Source: Gracilimonas sp040904925
Lineage (GTDB): Bacteria; Bacteroidota; Rhodothermia; Balneolales; Balneolaceae
Assembly: GCA_040904925.1 (NCBI GenBank)
Contig: JBBDSP010000016.1
Coordinates: 1-64,000 of the forward strand
Direction of reading: 5' to 3'
DNA: 64,000 nt
Shown piece after piece: positions 55,356-63,478 of the stretch; the first letter of the stretch is position 1, and each line of letters opens with the position of its first letter. Both the position numbers and the translations under genes were made by a program. The notes under the pieces were generated by a model that ran no database searches, was not told the origin of the DNA, and saw only the letters and a list, made by a program, of their open reading frames with translations.

Positions 55356-56864
55356 TTACACATCGAAATCGATTCCCTGCGCAAGTGGAAGCGAATCACC
55401 CCAATTAATGGTATTGGTCTGTCGGCGCATGTAGGCTTTCCAGGAATCGGAGCCGGATTCACGTCCGCCGCCGGTTTCCTTTTCACCGCCAAAGGCACCG
55501 CCAATTTCGGCACCGCTGGTTCCAATGTTGATGTTGGCAATACCGCAATCCGATCCTCCTACGCTTAAGAAACGCTCAGCCTCCCGCATGTTCAGGGTAA
55601 ACATAGCAGAGCTGAGTCCCTGTTTTACTCCATTGTGTAATTCAATAGCTTCTTCGGTAGTCTTGTATTTCATAAGATAAAGAATAGGTGCAAAAGTCTC
55701 TTCCTGAACGATTTCATAATGATTTTCAACTTCAGCTAAAGCAGGACGAACATAAAATCCATCTTCATCCAAAGGCTCTCCGCCGTAGATCACTTTGCCA
55801 CCTTCTTTCTTAATTTCTTTAAGGGCATTCTGCATCATGTCGATGGCATCCTGATCGATCATAGGCCCAACCAGCGTGCTTTCTTCAAGCGGATCTCCGA
55901 TGGTGATATTCTCATAAATACTCATCAATCTTTCTTTCACCTGATCGTAAACCGATTCATGAACAATAAGCCGGCGGGTACTTGTACAACGCTGACCGCA
56001 GGTTCCCACTGCACCAAAAACGGTAGCCCGGATCGCCATCTCAAGATCTGCATTTTCAGAAATAATGATGGCATTATTCCCGCCAAGTTCGAGAATGGTT
56101 TTCCCTAACCGGGAAGCAACTGTTTTCCCAACTTCTTTGCCCATGCGTATAGAGCCGGTTGCCGAGATCAAAGGAATTCGTGTATCCTCTGTCATCCATT
56201 CGCCAACCTGGCGGTCTCCGGTAACCAGATTAAAAATTCCTTCCGGGAGATCATTTTCTTTTAGGACTTTGGCCACAATTTTTTGGATGGCTACGGCACA
56301 TAAAGGCGTTTTCTCCGAGCCTTTCCATATCATTACATTTCCGCATACAGCTGCTATCATCGCGTTCCAGCTCCATACGGCTACCGGAAAGTTAAAGGCA
56401 GAAATAATTCCCACAATTCCAAGCGGATGCCATTGCTCATACATTCTATGGTCAGGCCGTTCGCTGTGCATCGTTTTACCGTACAACATGCGTGATTGCC
56501 CCACGGCAAAATCACAAATATCGATCATTTCCTGAACCTCACCCAGCCCTTCCTGGTAGATCTTACCCATTTCATAAGTAACGAGCTTGCCCAAGGGTTC
56601 TTTGTACTCCCGAAGTTTATCCCCGATCTGGCGTACAATTTCACCACGCTGTGGAGCGGGCATCTTACTCCAAACCTGAAAAGCTTGTCGAGCTTCTTCA
56701 ACTACATGGTCATATTGCTCGCGAGAAGTTACGCCAACGGTAGCAATTCGTTCCCCATCTGTAGGGGTGAAGCTACTGATGGTTTCTTTGCTCTCCATGT
56801 GTTTACGTCCGGTACTGGTGCCGGGATTAATGCCTTCAATACCTAATGTTTTCAGAAACTCCAT
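55356..56864 (-). CDS. Aldehyde dehydrogenase, ALDH7 (aminoadipate-semialdehyde) type
   Basis: 502-aa NAD-dependent aldehyde dehydrogenase. The catalytic Cys is in GTCGQRCTSTRR and the Glu in ILELGGNNAIII. The N-terminal IEGINPGTSTG, WHPLGIVGIISAFNFPVAVW and the GGEKETGGGRESGSDSWKAY C-terminus match antiquitin/ALDH7 enzymes, which oxidise alpha-aminoadipic semialdehyde in lysine breakdown. Divergent from a transporter gene across a perfect inverted repeat. Confidence 0.9.
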   Translation of the reverse strand: MEFLKTLGIEGINPGTSTGRKHMESKETISSFTPTDGERIATVGVTSREQYDHVVEEARQAFQVWSKMPAPQRGEIVRQIGDKLREYKEPLGKLVTYEMGKIYQEGLGEVQEMIDICDFAVGQSRMLYGKTMHSERPDHRMYEQWHPLGIVGIISAFNFPVAVWSWNAMIAAVCGNVMIWKGSEKTPLCAVAIQKIVAKVLKENDLPEGIFNLVTGDRQVGEWMTEDTRIPLISATGSIRMGKEVGKTVASRLGKTILELGGNNAIIISENADLEMAIRATVFGAVGTCGQRCTSTRRLIVHESVYDQVKERLMSIYENITIGDPLEESTLVGPMIDQDAIDMMQNALKEIKKEGGKVIYGGEPLDEDGFYVRPALAEVENHYEIVQEETFAPILYLMKYKTTEEAIELHNGVKQGLSSAMFTLNMREAERFLSVGGSDCGIANINIGTSGAEIGGAFGGEKETGGGRESGSDSWKAYMRRQTNTINWGDSLPLAQGIDFDV

Positions 56865-56913
56865 AACAATAATTTTTAGCTGAATTTTAAATGAAGATAG
56901 GGAAGTAAGTAGT

Positions 56914-56974
56914 CAGAATACAGAACTCTGAATTCAGTTTAATGCTGTATTCTGAATTCAGAGTTCTGTATTCT
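56914..56974. repeat. Perfect 23-bp heptad inverted repeat, TCAGAAT type
   Basis: Arms 56915-56937 and 56952-56974 are perfect reverse complements around a 14-base loop. Each arm steps in sevens (TCAGAAT, ACAGAAC, TCTGAAT). It sits between two divergent gene starts, so it is not acting as a gene-end terminator. Confidence 0.85.
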
Positions 56975-57015
56975 CTCCCCATAAAAAAATATTTGAACTA
57001 TAACCCCATACAAAG

Positions 57016-58785
57016 TTGATCGACCAGATTATACTTGGATCCATATTGCTTGTGATGATGGTTTTTTTCGTGCTCGGAAAGCCTCGTTATGATATTGTGG
57101 CCATTTTTGGATTGATTACCGCAACCGTCTTTGGGATCGTACCGGCTGATGAAGCTTTTCGTGGGTTTTCTCACCCTGCGGTGATTACCATTGCGGCGGT
57201 TCTAATTTTAAGTCGTGGTTTGATCAATGTTGGAGTGGTGGATATTTTTTCTAATTGGTTGGAAAAATTAGGGCAGAATTTGACCGTCCAAACAGCTGCA
57301 TTGACCACCCTTGTTGCGGTCTGTTCGGCTTTTATGAATAATGTAGGTGCTCTCGCACTAATGATGCCGGTAGCTATTCACCTTGCCCGGAAATATGACC
57401 GCCCACCTTCAGTTCTGCTGATGCCCCTTGCGTTCGGTTCTCTTTTGGGAGGATTGATCACGTTGATCGGTACGCCACCAAATATCATTGTGGCCGGATT
57501 TCGGGAAACGGAGTCCGTTTCACCATTTGGGATGCTTGATTTTGCCTGGGTTGGAATTCCGGTGGCCGTTGGCGGATTGGTATTCATTACTTTTGTAAGC
57601 AGGTTTTTGGTTCCTAAGAGAGAAGGACAAACTACGCGAGAGGATGTCTTCAGCATAGAAGATTATACCACAGAAATAAGGGTGCCTGGTAAAAATGATC
57701 TTGTAGGTAAAACGCTTGATGAATTCCGGAATCAAAAAGAGACAGATGTGGTAATTGCAGGGATTGTCAGGGATAAAAAGCGGATTCTTTCCCCATCCAG
57801 ATACGAACAGATTCAGGCCGATGATATCCTGATCATTGAAGCCACTCCTGAGGAGTTGACCAAGTTCATTCAAACTAACAAATTGGTGTTAAAAGGAACC
57901 CAGAAGTCGGGTGAGGATCGAATTGATTCCGAAGAAATAAGGATTGCAGAAGCGGTGATTATGCCCGATTCTTTACTTATAGATAAAACAGTACGAAAAG
58001 CAGATCTGCGCTGGCGATATGGGGTGAACCTTCTGGCGGTTGCCCGAAAAGGAAAACGAATGACAAGAAGGCTGCCAAAGATCATTTTTAAGGCGGGAGA
58101 TGTTCTTCTTTTTCAAATTCAGAAAAGTAATGTGCATGATACTTTTCAGCAGCTGAATCTAACGCTGCTTAACGATCGGGAGATATTTTTCAATAAGAAA
58201 AGACACCTATTTGCTGCTTTAGGTATTTTTGCAGCCGCTGTGTTTTTCGCATCTTTAAACCTGCTACGTATCGAACTGGCGCTTTCAGCCGCTGCAGCCA
58301 CATTTGCGATGTTCAGGTTTGTGCGGTTACGGGAACTATATCAAAGTGTGGATTGGCCGGTTGTGGTTCTTTTAGCAGCTATTATACCTGTTGCGGAGGC
58401 ACTTGAACCCACCGGCACGGCCGATATCATATCCAATATACTGATGGAATACAGTGAGCAAATGTCTTCATTTATGATCGTGGGTTCGGTACTTGTAACA
58501 ACCATGCTACTGGCTAATCTGGTGAATAAAGCCTCTGCTGTGCTAATGGCTCCCATTGCCATCAATATTGCCAACAATCTGGGAGTGTCAGCCGACCCGC
58601 TTTTGATGGCCGTGGCCATTGGCGCAACCTGTGCATTTCTGACTCCACTTGGCCATCAATGTAATACACTTGTAATGGGTCCCGGTGGATATCAGTTTAC
58701 CGACTACTGGAAACTGGGACTTCCGCTATCAATCATTGTTACTTTGATTGCCGTACCTGCGATTCTTTGGGCTTGGCCGATGTGA
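57016..58785 (+). CDS. SLC13-family permease with two TrkA-C domains
   Basis: 589 aa anion symporter family (CitMHS/SLC13 type) with about 11 helices. The middle part (about 205-375) carries two RCK_C (TrkA-C) domains: DLVGKTLDEFRNQKETDVVI, DILIIEATPEELTKF, IDKTVRKADLRWRYGVNLLA and GDVLLFQIQ. Conserved transporter motifs GTPPNIIVAGF and MNNVGALALMMPVA are present. Start TTG 57016. Substrate (dicarboxylate, sulfate or similar) is not determinable. Confidence 0.9.
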   Translation: MIDQIILGSILLVMMVFFVLGKPRYDIVAIFGLITATVFGIVPADEAFRGFSHPAVITIAAVLILSRGLINVGVVDIFSNWLEKLGQNLTVQTAALTTLVAVCSAFMNNVGALALMMPVAIHLARKYDRPPSVLLMPLAFGSLLGGLITLIGTPPNIIVAGFRETESVSPFGMLDFAWVGIPVAVGGLVFITFVSRFLVPKREGQTTREDVFSIEDYTTEIRVPGKNDLVGKTLDEFRNQKETDVVIAGIVRDKKRILSPSRYEQIQADDILIIEATPEELTKFIQTNKLVLKGTQKSGEDRIDSEEIRIAEAVIMPDSLLIDKTVRKADLRWRYGVNLLAVARKGKRMTRRLPKIIFKAGDVLLFQIQKSNVHDTFQQLNLTLLNDREIFFNKKRHLFAALGIFAAAVFFASLNLLRIELALSAAAATFAMFRFVRLRELYQSVDWPVVVLLAAIIPVAEALEPTGTADIISNILMEYSEQMSSFMIVGSVLVTTMLLANLVNKASAVLMAPIAINIANNLGVSADPLLMAVAIGATCAFLTPLGHQCNTLVMGPGGYQFTDYWKLGLPLSIIVTLIAVPAILWAWPM

Positions 58786-58822
58786 TCTCAAGATCCTATT
58801 TAATGGTGAAGGAAAATTAAAA

Positions 58823-58877
58823 AGAACTCAGAACTCAGTTTATCTTCTGTATTCTGAGTTCTGAATCCTGTATTCTT
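58823..58877. repeat. Heptad repeat pair, GAACTCA type
   Basis: GAACTCA twice on the left (58824-58837). On the right the minus strand steps in sevens (GAATACA, GGATTCA, then GAACTCA, GAATACA; 58844-58877). AGAACTCAG pairs with CTGAGTTCT (58854-58862). The words are close to those at 56914-56974. Ends 6 bases before the TrmH-like start codon. Confidence 0.65.
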
Positions 58878-58882
58878 CCATC

Positions 58883-59650
58883 ATGAGAAAAGCATCCAAT
58901 AACGAGATCAAACTCCTTCGAAAACTGAACCGAAAGAAGTACCGAGAGAAAGAGCAGCGGTTTGTGGTGGAAGGGGAACGGGCGGTTGAGCAGGTGGTGG
59001 AAAATGGGTTGGTTGAGGTGGAGACGGTGTTTGTGGCAGAGAGAAAAGCTGTCAGCTCTCAGCTCTCAGCTTTCAGTGTTTGGGTTGAGCCGGAGGCATT
59101 TGAAGAAGTGGCGGATACGGATAGTCCGCAGGGTATATTGGCAGTTTGTAAGATGCCGGAGGAAATTCAATTTGATGAATTGGCAAAGAAAGCCGGAATT
59201 GTTGTGGCCACGGATGCCATTCAGGACCCCGGAAACATGGGTACGATCTTGCGAACAGCGGCTTGGTTTGGAGCTAGGGCTTTGATTGCCGGAAAAGGAA
59301 GTGTGGATATGTATCACCCAAAAGTGGTAAGAAGTACGGCGGGAGCTACGGGCAGCATTCCCATTTTAACCGGAGAGCTGGAAGAAATTTTTCAGGAGCT
59401 CGAAAGATCCGATTGGGAAATCCTGCTGCTGGATGGCGGTGATGAAGCTGAAAATTTGGGATCGGTTCAACCCGAAGAGAAAACATTGTTGGTTGTGGGG
59501 AATGAGGGAAATGGGATCAATGATAAACTGCTGAATTCGGGGTGGAGAAAAGTAAAGATAGAATCCGGCGGAAATACAGAAAAAGTAGAAAGCCTCAATG
59601 CAGCCGTGGCGGTTTCGATTGCTTTGTGGGGGATGAGAGTTGAAAGTTGA
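58883..59650 (+). CDS. TrmH/SpoU family RNA 2'-O-methyltransferase
   Basis: 255 aa SPOUT methyltransferase. The N-terminal substrate-binding domain (LRKLNRKKYREKEQRFVVEG) is followed by the knot domain: VATDAIQDPGNMGTILRTAA, GKGSVDMYHPKVVRSTAGA, LVVGNEGNGIND and VESLNAAVAVSIALWG. Residues about 56-65 (VSSQLSAFSV) are encoded by a heptad array, and the last four residues (RVES) are encoded by the left arm of the next element. Confidence 0.92.
   Translation: MRKASNNEIKLLRKLNRKKYREKEQRFVVEGERAVEQVVENGLVEVETVFVAERKAVSSQLSAFSVWVEPEAFEEVADTDSPQGILAVCKMPEEIQFDELAKKAGIVVATDAIQDPGNMGTILRTAAWFGARALIAGKGSVDMYHPKVVRSTAGATGSIPILTGELEEIFQELERSDWEILLLDGGDEAENLGSVQPEEKTLLVVGNEGNGINDKLLNSGWRKVKIESGGNTEKVESLNAAVAVSIALWGMRVES
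59047..59076 (+). repeat. Heptad array inside a coding sequence, AGCTCTC type
   Basis: Four seven-base units (AGCTGTC, AGCTCTC, AGCTCTC, AGCTTTC) and an AG run from 59047 to 59076. They lie inside the TrmH-like gene and code for KAVSSQLSAFS in a loop where family members vary in length. The reading frame is kept. Confidence 0.75.
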
Positions 59651-60193
59651 GAGTTGATAGGGTGATGAAGTTTTTTAAAATAATTTTGTAAGGAATTCTT
59701 CTGGGATGGCTCTGACTATAAAATTAAAATAAGACAGCTCGATAATGAAATTTAATGAATGGGAAAGAGAAGTACCGATCGAAATTAAGGAAGATGTAGT
59801 ATGGAAAATGGAGGTATACAGGCTGAGTTTATTTCTGTCTGATGCATGCTGGGAAGACACGAATATCCTTCTTTCAGAAAAAAGATTTTCACTTGCCGAC
59901 CAACTTTATTGTTCAGTGGGTTCTATAAGTGCAAATATTATTGAAGGGTATTCACGTAGATCCAAGAAAGAAAAAGCACGATTTTATGAAATATCCCTTG
60001 GTTCCGCCCGGGAAGCTAAAGATTGGTACTTCAAATCCAGACATTTATTAACAGAAAAGAAATCTGCATCCAGGATTAAAATGCTAACTTCAATTATAAA
60101 ATTACTCCAAAAAATGATCTCTGATCAAAGGTGGAAAAGCAGAAACACCTAAATCACCCTATCAACTCTCAACTTTCAACTTTCAACTCTCAA
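59635..60193. mobile_element. Candidate minimal element: four-helix gene between heptad inverted repeats
   Basis: The left arm is 59635-59666. The right arm begins at 60153; 60153-60180 is a perfect reverse complement of 59639-59666 (28 of 28), and the arm continues to 60193 with one extra seven-base unit. Both arms are built from AGTTGAG/AAGTTGA units, three on the left and four on the right, ending in TAGGGTGAT. The enclosed four-helix-bundle gene stops one base before the right arm. The left arm supplies the last codons of the methyltransferase. No transposase is encoded; mobility is inferred. Confidence 0.6.
59745..60152 (+). CDS. Four-helix-bundle protein (S23/IVP family)
   Basis: 135 aa. 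The family core is clear: FSLADQLYCSVGSISANIIE then GYSRRSKKEKARFYEISLGS and AREAKDWYF, all helical. This family was first seen as the protein encoded in intervening sequences of 23S rRNA genes and resembles the Avd accessory protein of diversity-generating retroelements. Its N-terminus (MKFNEWEREVPIEIKEDVVW) is longer than usual. No catalytic residues are apparent. The ATG at 59745 begins 79 bases after the left arm; the TAA at 60150 abuts the right arm. It may bind nucleic acid; role unknown. Confidence 0.88.
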   Translation: MKFNEWEREVPIEIKEDVVWKMEVYRLSLFLSDACWEDTNILLSEKRFSLADQLYCSVGSISANIIEGYSRRSKKEKARFYEISLGSAREAKDWYFKSRHLLTEKKSASRIKMLTSIIKLLQKMISDQRWKSRNT

Positions 60194-60329
60194 ACACTTC
60201 ATTAAAATTGCATTAAATCTTGAATGGTCGTTGCAAATGATTCAGGCTTTAGCTTTATTTCAAGAGCCGCACTAAAAATTCATCTACTATGGCTGGTACA
60301 ATTGATTTTAAAACTCAAATCTCCCCTCT

Positions 60330-61661
60330 ATGCCTAAGAAGAAAGAGAAGAAGATCTTCGTCCTTGATACCTCCGTTCTTTTATATGATTATGAAGCCGT
60401 CCGAAATTTTGAAAAAAATGATGTAGCCATTCCCATTACGGTTCTTGAAGAACTTGATACCTTTAAAAAAGGGAACAACGTCATCAATCTGCATGCCAGG
60501 GAATTCATCCGCTATCTGGATGGGATCTCAGATGACAATATGCTGCAGAACTGGATTCCGCTCAACGGACGTTCACATGGCAAACTCCGAGTGATCACTA
60601 ACGGGGCAAATTCCCTGGATGCCACCAAAGTCTACGGCTCTGATAAAAATGATCACCGAATCATAAATGCTGCACTTCATCTGAAAGAAGAGAATCCGAA
60701 TCAGCGGGTCATTCTCGTTTCGAAGGATATCAATCTGCGGTTGAAGGCTAGGGCACTGAACCTGGAGTCGGAAGATTACGAAACCATGCAGATCAAGGAT
60801 ATTGAGCACCTGTACCGTGGGAAAACGGATCTGGATATTGACGACCCGGCACTGATCAGCAAGTTTTATGAAGAGGGTGAAATTGATCCGAAAGAGATCG
60901 GAGAAAAAGAGCCAACCTGCAATCATTATTACATCATGAAAAGCCACGGATCATCGGCACTGGGGTGGTATAATCCCAAAAGTGAGATGGTGGAAGTGGT
61001 GGATAAGATGCATGCGTATGGCATTCAGCCTAAAAACGCCGAGCAGACCTTTGCTCTTCATGCGCTTCAAAATCCAAATATTTTGTGTACTACTATAACC
61101 GGTGCGGCGGGAACAGGAAAAACATTACTAGCTTTGGCAAGTGCTTTGGAGCAACGAAGTGATTTCAAACAAATTTATCTTGCCCGGCCGATTGTGCCTT
61201 TGAGCAACAAAGACATTGGTTTTCTTCCCGGTGATGCCAATCAAAAGATAGATCCATATATGCAGCCGCTATGGGATAATCTGAGCTTCATCAAAAATCA
61301 GTATAAAGAAACGAGCAAGCCGTTCAAGAAAATTGATGAGATGCTGCAAACCGATAAATTGAGAATTGTACCGCTGGCGTATATACGAGGACGCAGTTTA
61401 TCAAACGTGATCTTTATTATTGATGAGGCACAAAATCTGACTCCACACGAAGTGAAGACCATCATTACCCGGGCCGGCGAAAATACCAAGATCGTCTTTA
61501 CCGGGGATATTTTCCAGATCGATACGCCATACCTGGATGCCCAAAGCAACGGACTCAGTTATTTAGTAGATCGAATGCATAACCATGATCTGTATGCGCA
61601 CATCAACCTTGAGAAAGGGGAGCGCTCAGATCTGGCAAATTTGGCCTCGAAGCTGTTGTAG
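60330..61661 (+). CDS. PIN-PhoH family ATPase (PhoH2-like)
   Basis: 443 aa with two domains. The N-terminal PIN-type nuclease domain (KIFVLDTSVLLYDYEAVRNF, VLEELDTFKKG, VSKDINLRLKA) has acidic residues at positions expected for metal binding. The C-terminal PhoH ATPase has Walker A GAAGTGKTLLALAS and Walker B FIIDEAQNLTP, then ARPIVPLSNKDIGFLPGD. PhoH2 proteins are RNA helicase/ribonucleases. ATG 60330 follows an AT-rich 137-base leader after the element at 59635-60193. Confidence 0.93.
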   Translation: MPKKKEKKIFVLDTSVLLYDYEAVRNFEKNDVAIPITVLEELDTFKKGNNVINLHAREFIRYLDGISDDNMLQNWIPLNGRSHGKLRVITNGANSLDATKVYGSDKNDHRIINAALHLKEENPNQRVILVSKDINLRLKARALNLESEDYETMQIKDIEHLYRGKTDLDIDDPALISKFYEEGEIDPKEIGEKEPTCNHYYIMKSHGSSALGWYNPKSEMVEVVDKMHAYGIQPKNAEQTFALHALQNPNILCTTITGAAGTGKTLLALASALEQRSDFKQIYLARPIVPLSNKDIGFLPGDANQKIDPYMQPLWDNLSFIKNQYKETSKPFKKIDEMLQTDKLRIVPLAYIRGRSLSNVIFIIDEAQNLTPHEVKTIITRAGENTKIVFTGDIFQIDTPYLDAQSNGLSYLVDRMHNHDLYAHINLEKGERSDLANLASKLL

Positions 61662-61729
61662 TGGTTAGGTGTTAGGTGCGAGGTTTTAGGTTTTAGAACA
61701 CTAACAACTCGCACCTAACATCTAAAACC
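61661..61729. repeat. Heptad inverted pair, GTTAGGT type
   Basis: Left units of seven (GGTTAGG, TGTTAGG, then TGCGAGG, TTTTAGG; 61663-61697) face a right arm (61701-61729) that on the minus strand also steps in sevens. GTTAGGTGCGAG (61671-61682) pairs with CTCGCACCTAAC (61708-61719). Between convergent genes, immediately after the PIN-PhoH stop. Confidence 0.65.
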
Positions 61730-61735
61730 TTATTC

Positions 61736-61981
61736 CTATTCCTTAGAAGGGCTTAGTAGATCGACCTGAAATCGGAATTTTTCTGTTTCCATTGACATGA
61801 TGTCGTACAGGTCGGCGATCACTTTAAATACTTCCTTTGGTGCGCCTATGATAGTAGTAGATAGGTAGCCAACTTCGATGTCAACATCATATTGAGCAAG
61901 ATGCTCCAGCAATTCATGAACTTTTTCTCTTGGATCGTCTTGAGATAATGGAATGTAAGTAAGCTGGGCAATGGTTTTCAT
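61736..61981 (-). CDS. Small protein, possibly YkoF/MTH1187-like
   Basis: 81 aa with a strand-helix-strand layout: TIAQLTYIPLSQDDPREKVH, VDIEVGYLSTTIIGAPKEVF, KVIADLY, RFQVDLLSP. The pattern resembles thiamine/HMP-binding (YkoF, MTH1187) ferredoxin-like folds, but identity is low. Codon use matches neighbours. Single gene between two heptad-type repeats. Confidence 0.6.
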   Translation of the reverse strand: MKTIAQLTYIPLSQDDPREKVHELLEHLAQYDVDIEVGYLSTTIIGAPKEVFKVIADLYDIMSMETEKFRFQVDLLSPSKE

Positions 61982-62060
61982 AATGTATATGTGGCTGATT
62001 TTTTATTCGATATCAATTTTAGCCTAAAGATAAAGCAGAAGCATTAAAGAGGCTAATGAA

Positions 62061-62102
62061 ATGAATATCGAATATTCAACATTGAATTATGAATAATGAA
62101 TG
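62061..62102. repeat. Six tandem heptads, ATGAATA type
   Basis: Six seven-base units in a row from 62061 to 62102, such as ATGAATA and TCGAATA, ending ATGAATG. One unit (TTCAACA) is reversed in sense, which could let the array fold back on itself. Lies in the 437-base gap before mscL; no gene overlaps it. Confidence 0.6.
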
Positions 62103-62174
62103 AGATATTTGAACTAATTTGTGCTGGTTGGCCTTAGAAAAAAGAGCGTTAAGAAGATGATGAAATGAAGCGTT

Positions 62175-62196
62175 AAAAAACCCCGAGAATTCGGGG
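62175..62196 (-). terminator. Leftward intrinsic terminator
   Basis: CCCCGA/TCGGGG hairpin with loop GAAT, with six A residues on its left side. On the minus strand this is stem followed by TTTTTT, a canonical terminator for leftward transcription. No annotated gene on that strand ends here; the nearest upstream is the DUF6265 gene beyond mscL. Confidence 0.7.
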
Positions 62197-62303
62197 TACC
62201 GCTGAGAATTTTTAAATCAACCACATTTTGTGATGGAGCATTGATTTATTTTAGCGGAATGGAATCAGCTTTAGCTCTTTTTTCGACCGCCTTGTCCCGA
62301 TGT

Positions 62304-62349
62304 GTCCGTCTTGTTCGTTTTGCATCAAGGCAAAATGAACAAGACGGAC
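62304..62349. repeat. 20-bp inverted repeat upstream of mscL
   Basis: Arms 62304-62323 and 62330-62349 (GTCCGTCTTGTTCGTTTTGC and its complement with one G-T pair) enclose a 6-base loop ATCAAG. Very stable hairpin in RNA of either strand. It overlaps an unconvincing 67-codon frame (62241-62444). Confidence 0.75.
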
Positions 62350-62418
62350 AAGGGCAGAAGATGCTCAACGATACCAATTTACATATTCACCAAATTTTAA
62401 ATAAGAAAGCAGGAATAC

Positions 62419-62832
62419 ATGAAAGACTTGATTCAAGAATTTAAGAAGTTTGTTTCCCGGGGCAACGTAATTGAACTCGCCGTGGGTTTGATCATGGCTA
62501 CCTATTTTGGAGCCATTGTTAAATCATTTGTAAATGATATTATCATGCCGCCGGTAGGTTATATGATTGCCGGAGTCGATTTTGCCGAGCTTAAATTTCA
62601 GATCGCCGAGCGCACACTGGAAGACGGAACACTTGAAGCTATCACTATCAATTACGGGGCTTTCATAAATACCATCATCACTTTTGTAATTGTGTCAGCC
62701 GCTATTTTTATGGTGGTCAGAGCCTATAATAATTTCATGAAAAAGGAAGAGGAGAAACCTGCCCCCAAACCTGCCGAGCCGAGCAAGGAAGAGGCGTTGC
62801 TTACGGAGATAAGGGATTTGCTCAAGAAATAG
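62419..62832 (+). CDS. mscL: Large-conductance mechanosensitive channel MscL
   Basis: 137-aa inner-membrane channel that opens under osmotic downshock. The typical N-terminus MKDLIQEFKKFVSRGNVIEL and first helix AVGLIMATYFGAIVKSFVND, IIMPPVGYMIAGVDF, a second helix (TIITFVIVSAAIFMVVRAYN) and a charged C-terminal helix are all present. AGGAATAC precedes ATG 62419. Convergent with the DUF6265 gene 12 bases away. Confidence 0.96.
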   Translation: MKDLIQEFKKFVSRGNVIELAVGLIMATYFGAIVKSFVNDIIMPPVGYMIAGVDFAELKFQIAERTLEDGTLEAITINYGAFINTIITFVIVSAAIFMVVRAYNNFMKKEEEKPAPKPAEPSKEEALLTEIRDLLKK

Positions 62833-62844
62833 TCTGCAACAATT

Positions 62845-63318
62845 TTAAGGAGTGATCTTCCTCATGCTGAATATTTCAGTATGAGTTTCACTTCCCTGAT
62901 CCATCACCAGCTGAATCTCGATCTCAGAATCTGATATCCGTTCATAGCTCAGGCCTTCCATCTCAATTTTGTCTTTTGAAGAGCGGATCATCTTGAATTT
63001 CATCATGTCATCCTTTTCCTCCCAGCCGGTCAGGTCCGGGTTGAAGTGCTTGAGCCTGATTCCGGTTTCATCCAGCAGCATGAATTCATAGAAGGCAACT
63101 TCTCCATTGCTGATGTGCCGGTACATGCCCATCATGGTGCCCTTTACCGGTTTTTCCCAGGATTCATGAGAAATGCCTCCAAAGCCGTCGCCTTCCCAGG
63201 AGCCCACCAGCCAGTCATAATTATTGATATTGAACGGCGTTTCATTCGCAACAACAGGCGCTTCCGAGAGCGATAAGGAGAAAACAGCCAATCCAATTAA
63301 CAGGAGCATGGTTTTCAT
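62845..63318 (-). CDS. DUF6265-like secreted protein
   Basis: 157 aa with a signal peptide (MKTMLLLIGLAVFSLSLSE, cleavage near VVA). The mature part starts NNYDWLVGSWEGDGFGGISH and has repeated beta strands (GTMMGMYRHISNGEVAFYEF, HFNPDLTGWEE, FKMIRSSKDKIEMEGLSYER), fitting a lipocalin-like DUF6265 fold. Function unknown. Confidence 0.8.
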   Translation of the reverse strand: MKTMLLLIGLAVFSLSLSEAPVVANETPFNINNYDWLVGSWEGDGFGGISHESWEKPVKGTMMGMYRHISNGEVAFYEFMLLDETGIRLKHFNPDLTGWEEKDDMMKFKMIRSSKDKIEMEGLSYERISDSEIEIQLVMDQGSETHTEIFSMRKITP

Positions 63319-63389
63319 GTCAGTAGCGGTTAATGAAGGTTGAACCGGAAATGTAGAAAATAAATCGGCTATTTCAAGTTGGAATCATC

Positions 63390-63445
63390 GGGACCGGGAG
63401 GTCCCATGGTGCATTACCAGCGGGGACGTTGGGAACGAGTATTAC
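63390..63445. repeat. Short hairpin and repeat-like words
   Basis: GGGACC/GGTCCC stem (63390-63405, loop GGGA) followed by CCAGCGGGGACGTTGGGAAC, a second weak stem. The text resembles palindromic intergenic repeats seen in many genomes, but the window has only this copy. Confidence 0.4.
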
Positions 63446-63478
63446 GAGTACTAAAGTCAAGCATGGTTGCTGTATTCG

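Noticed and set aside
59635..60193. The four-helix-bundle gene as a 23S rRNA intervening sequence
   Set aside because: There is no rRNA sequence around it; flanks are a methyltransferase and PIN-PhoH gene.
60330..61661. PIN-PhoH as a toxin-antitoxin partner of the four-helix-bundle protein
   Set aside because: The genes are separated by a repeat arm and 177 bases, with no operon signs, and PIN-PhoH fusions occur widely without such a neighbour.
62241..62444. 67-codon frame before mscL
   Set aside because: It runs through a 20-bp hairpin and into mscL in another frame; the composition is not protein-like.
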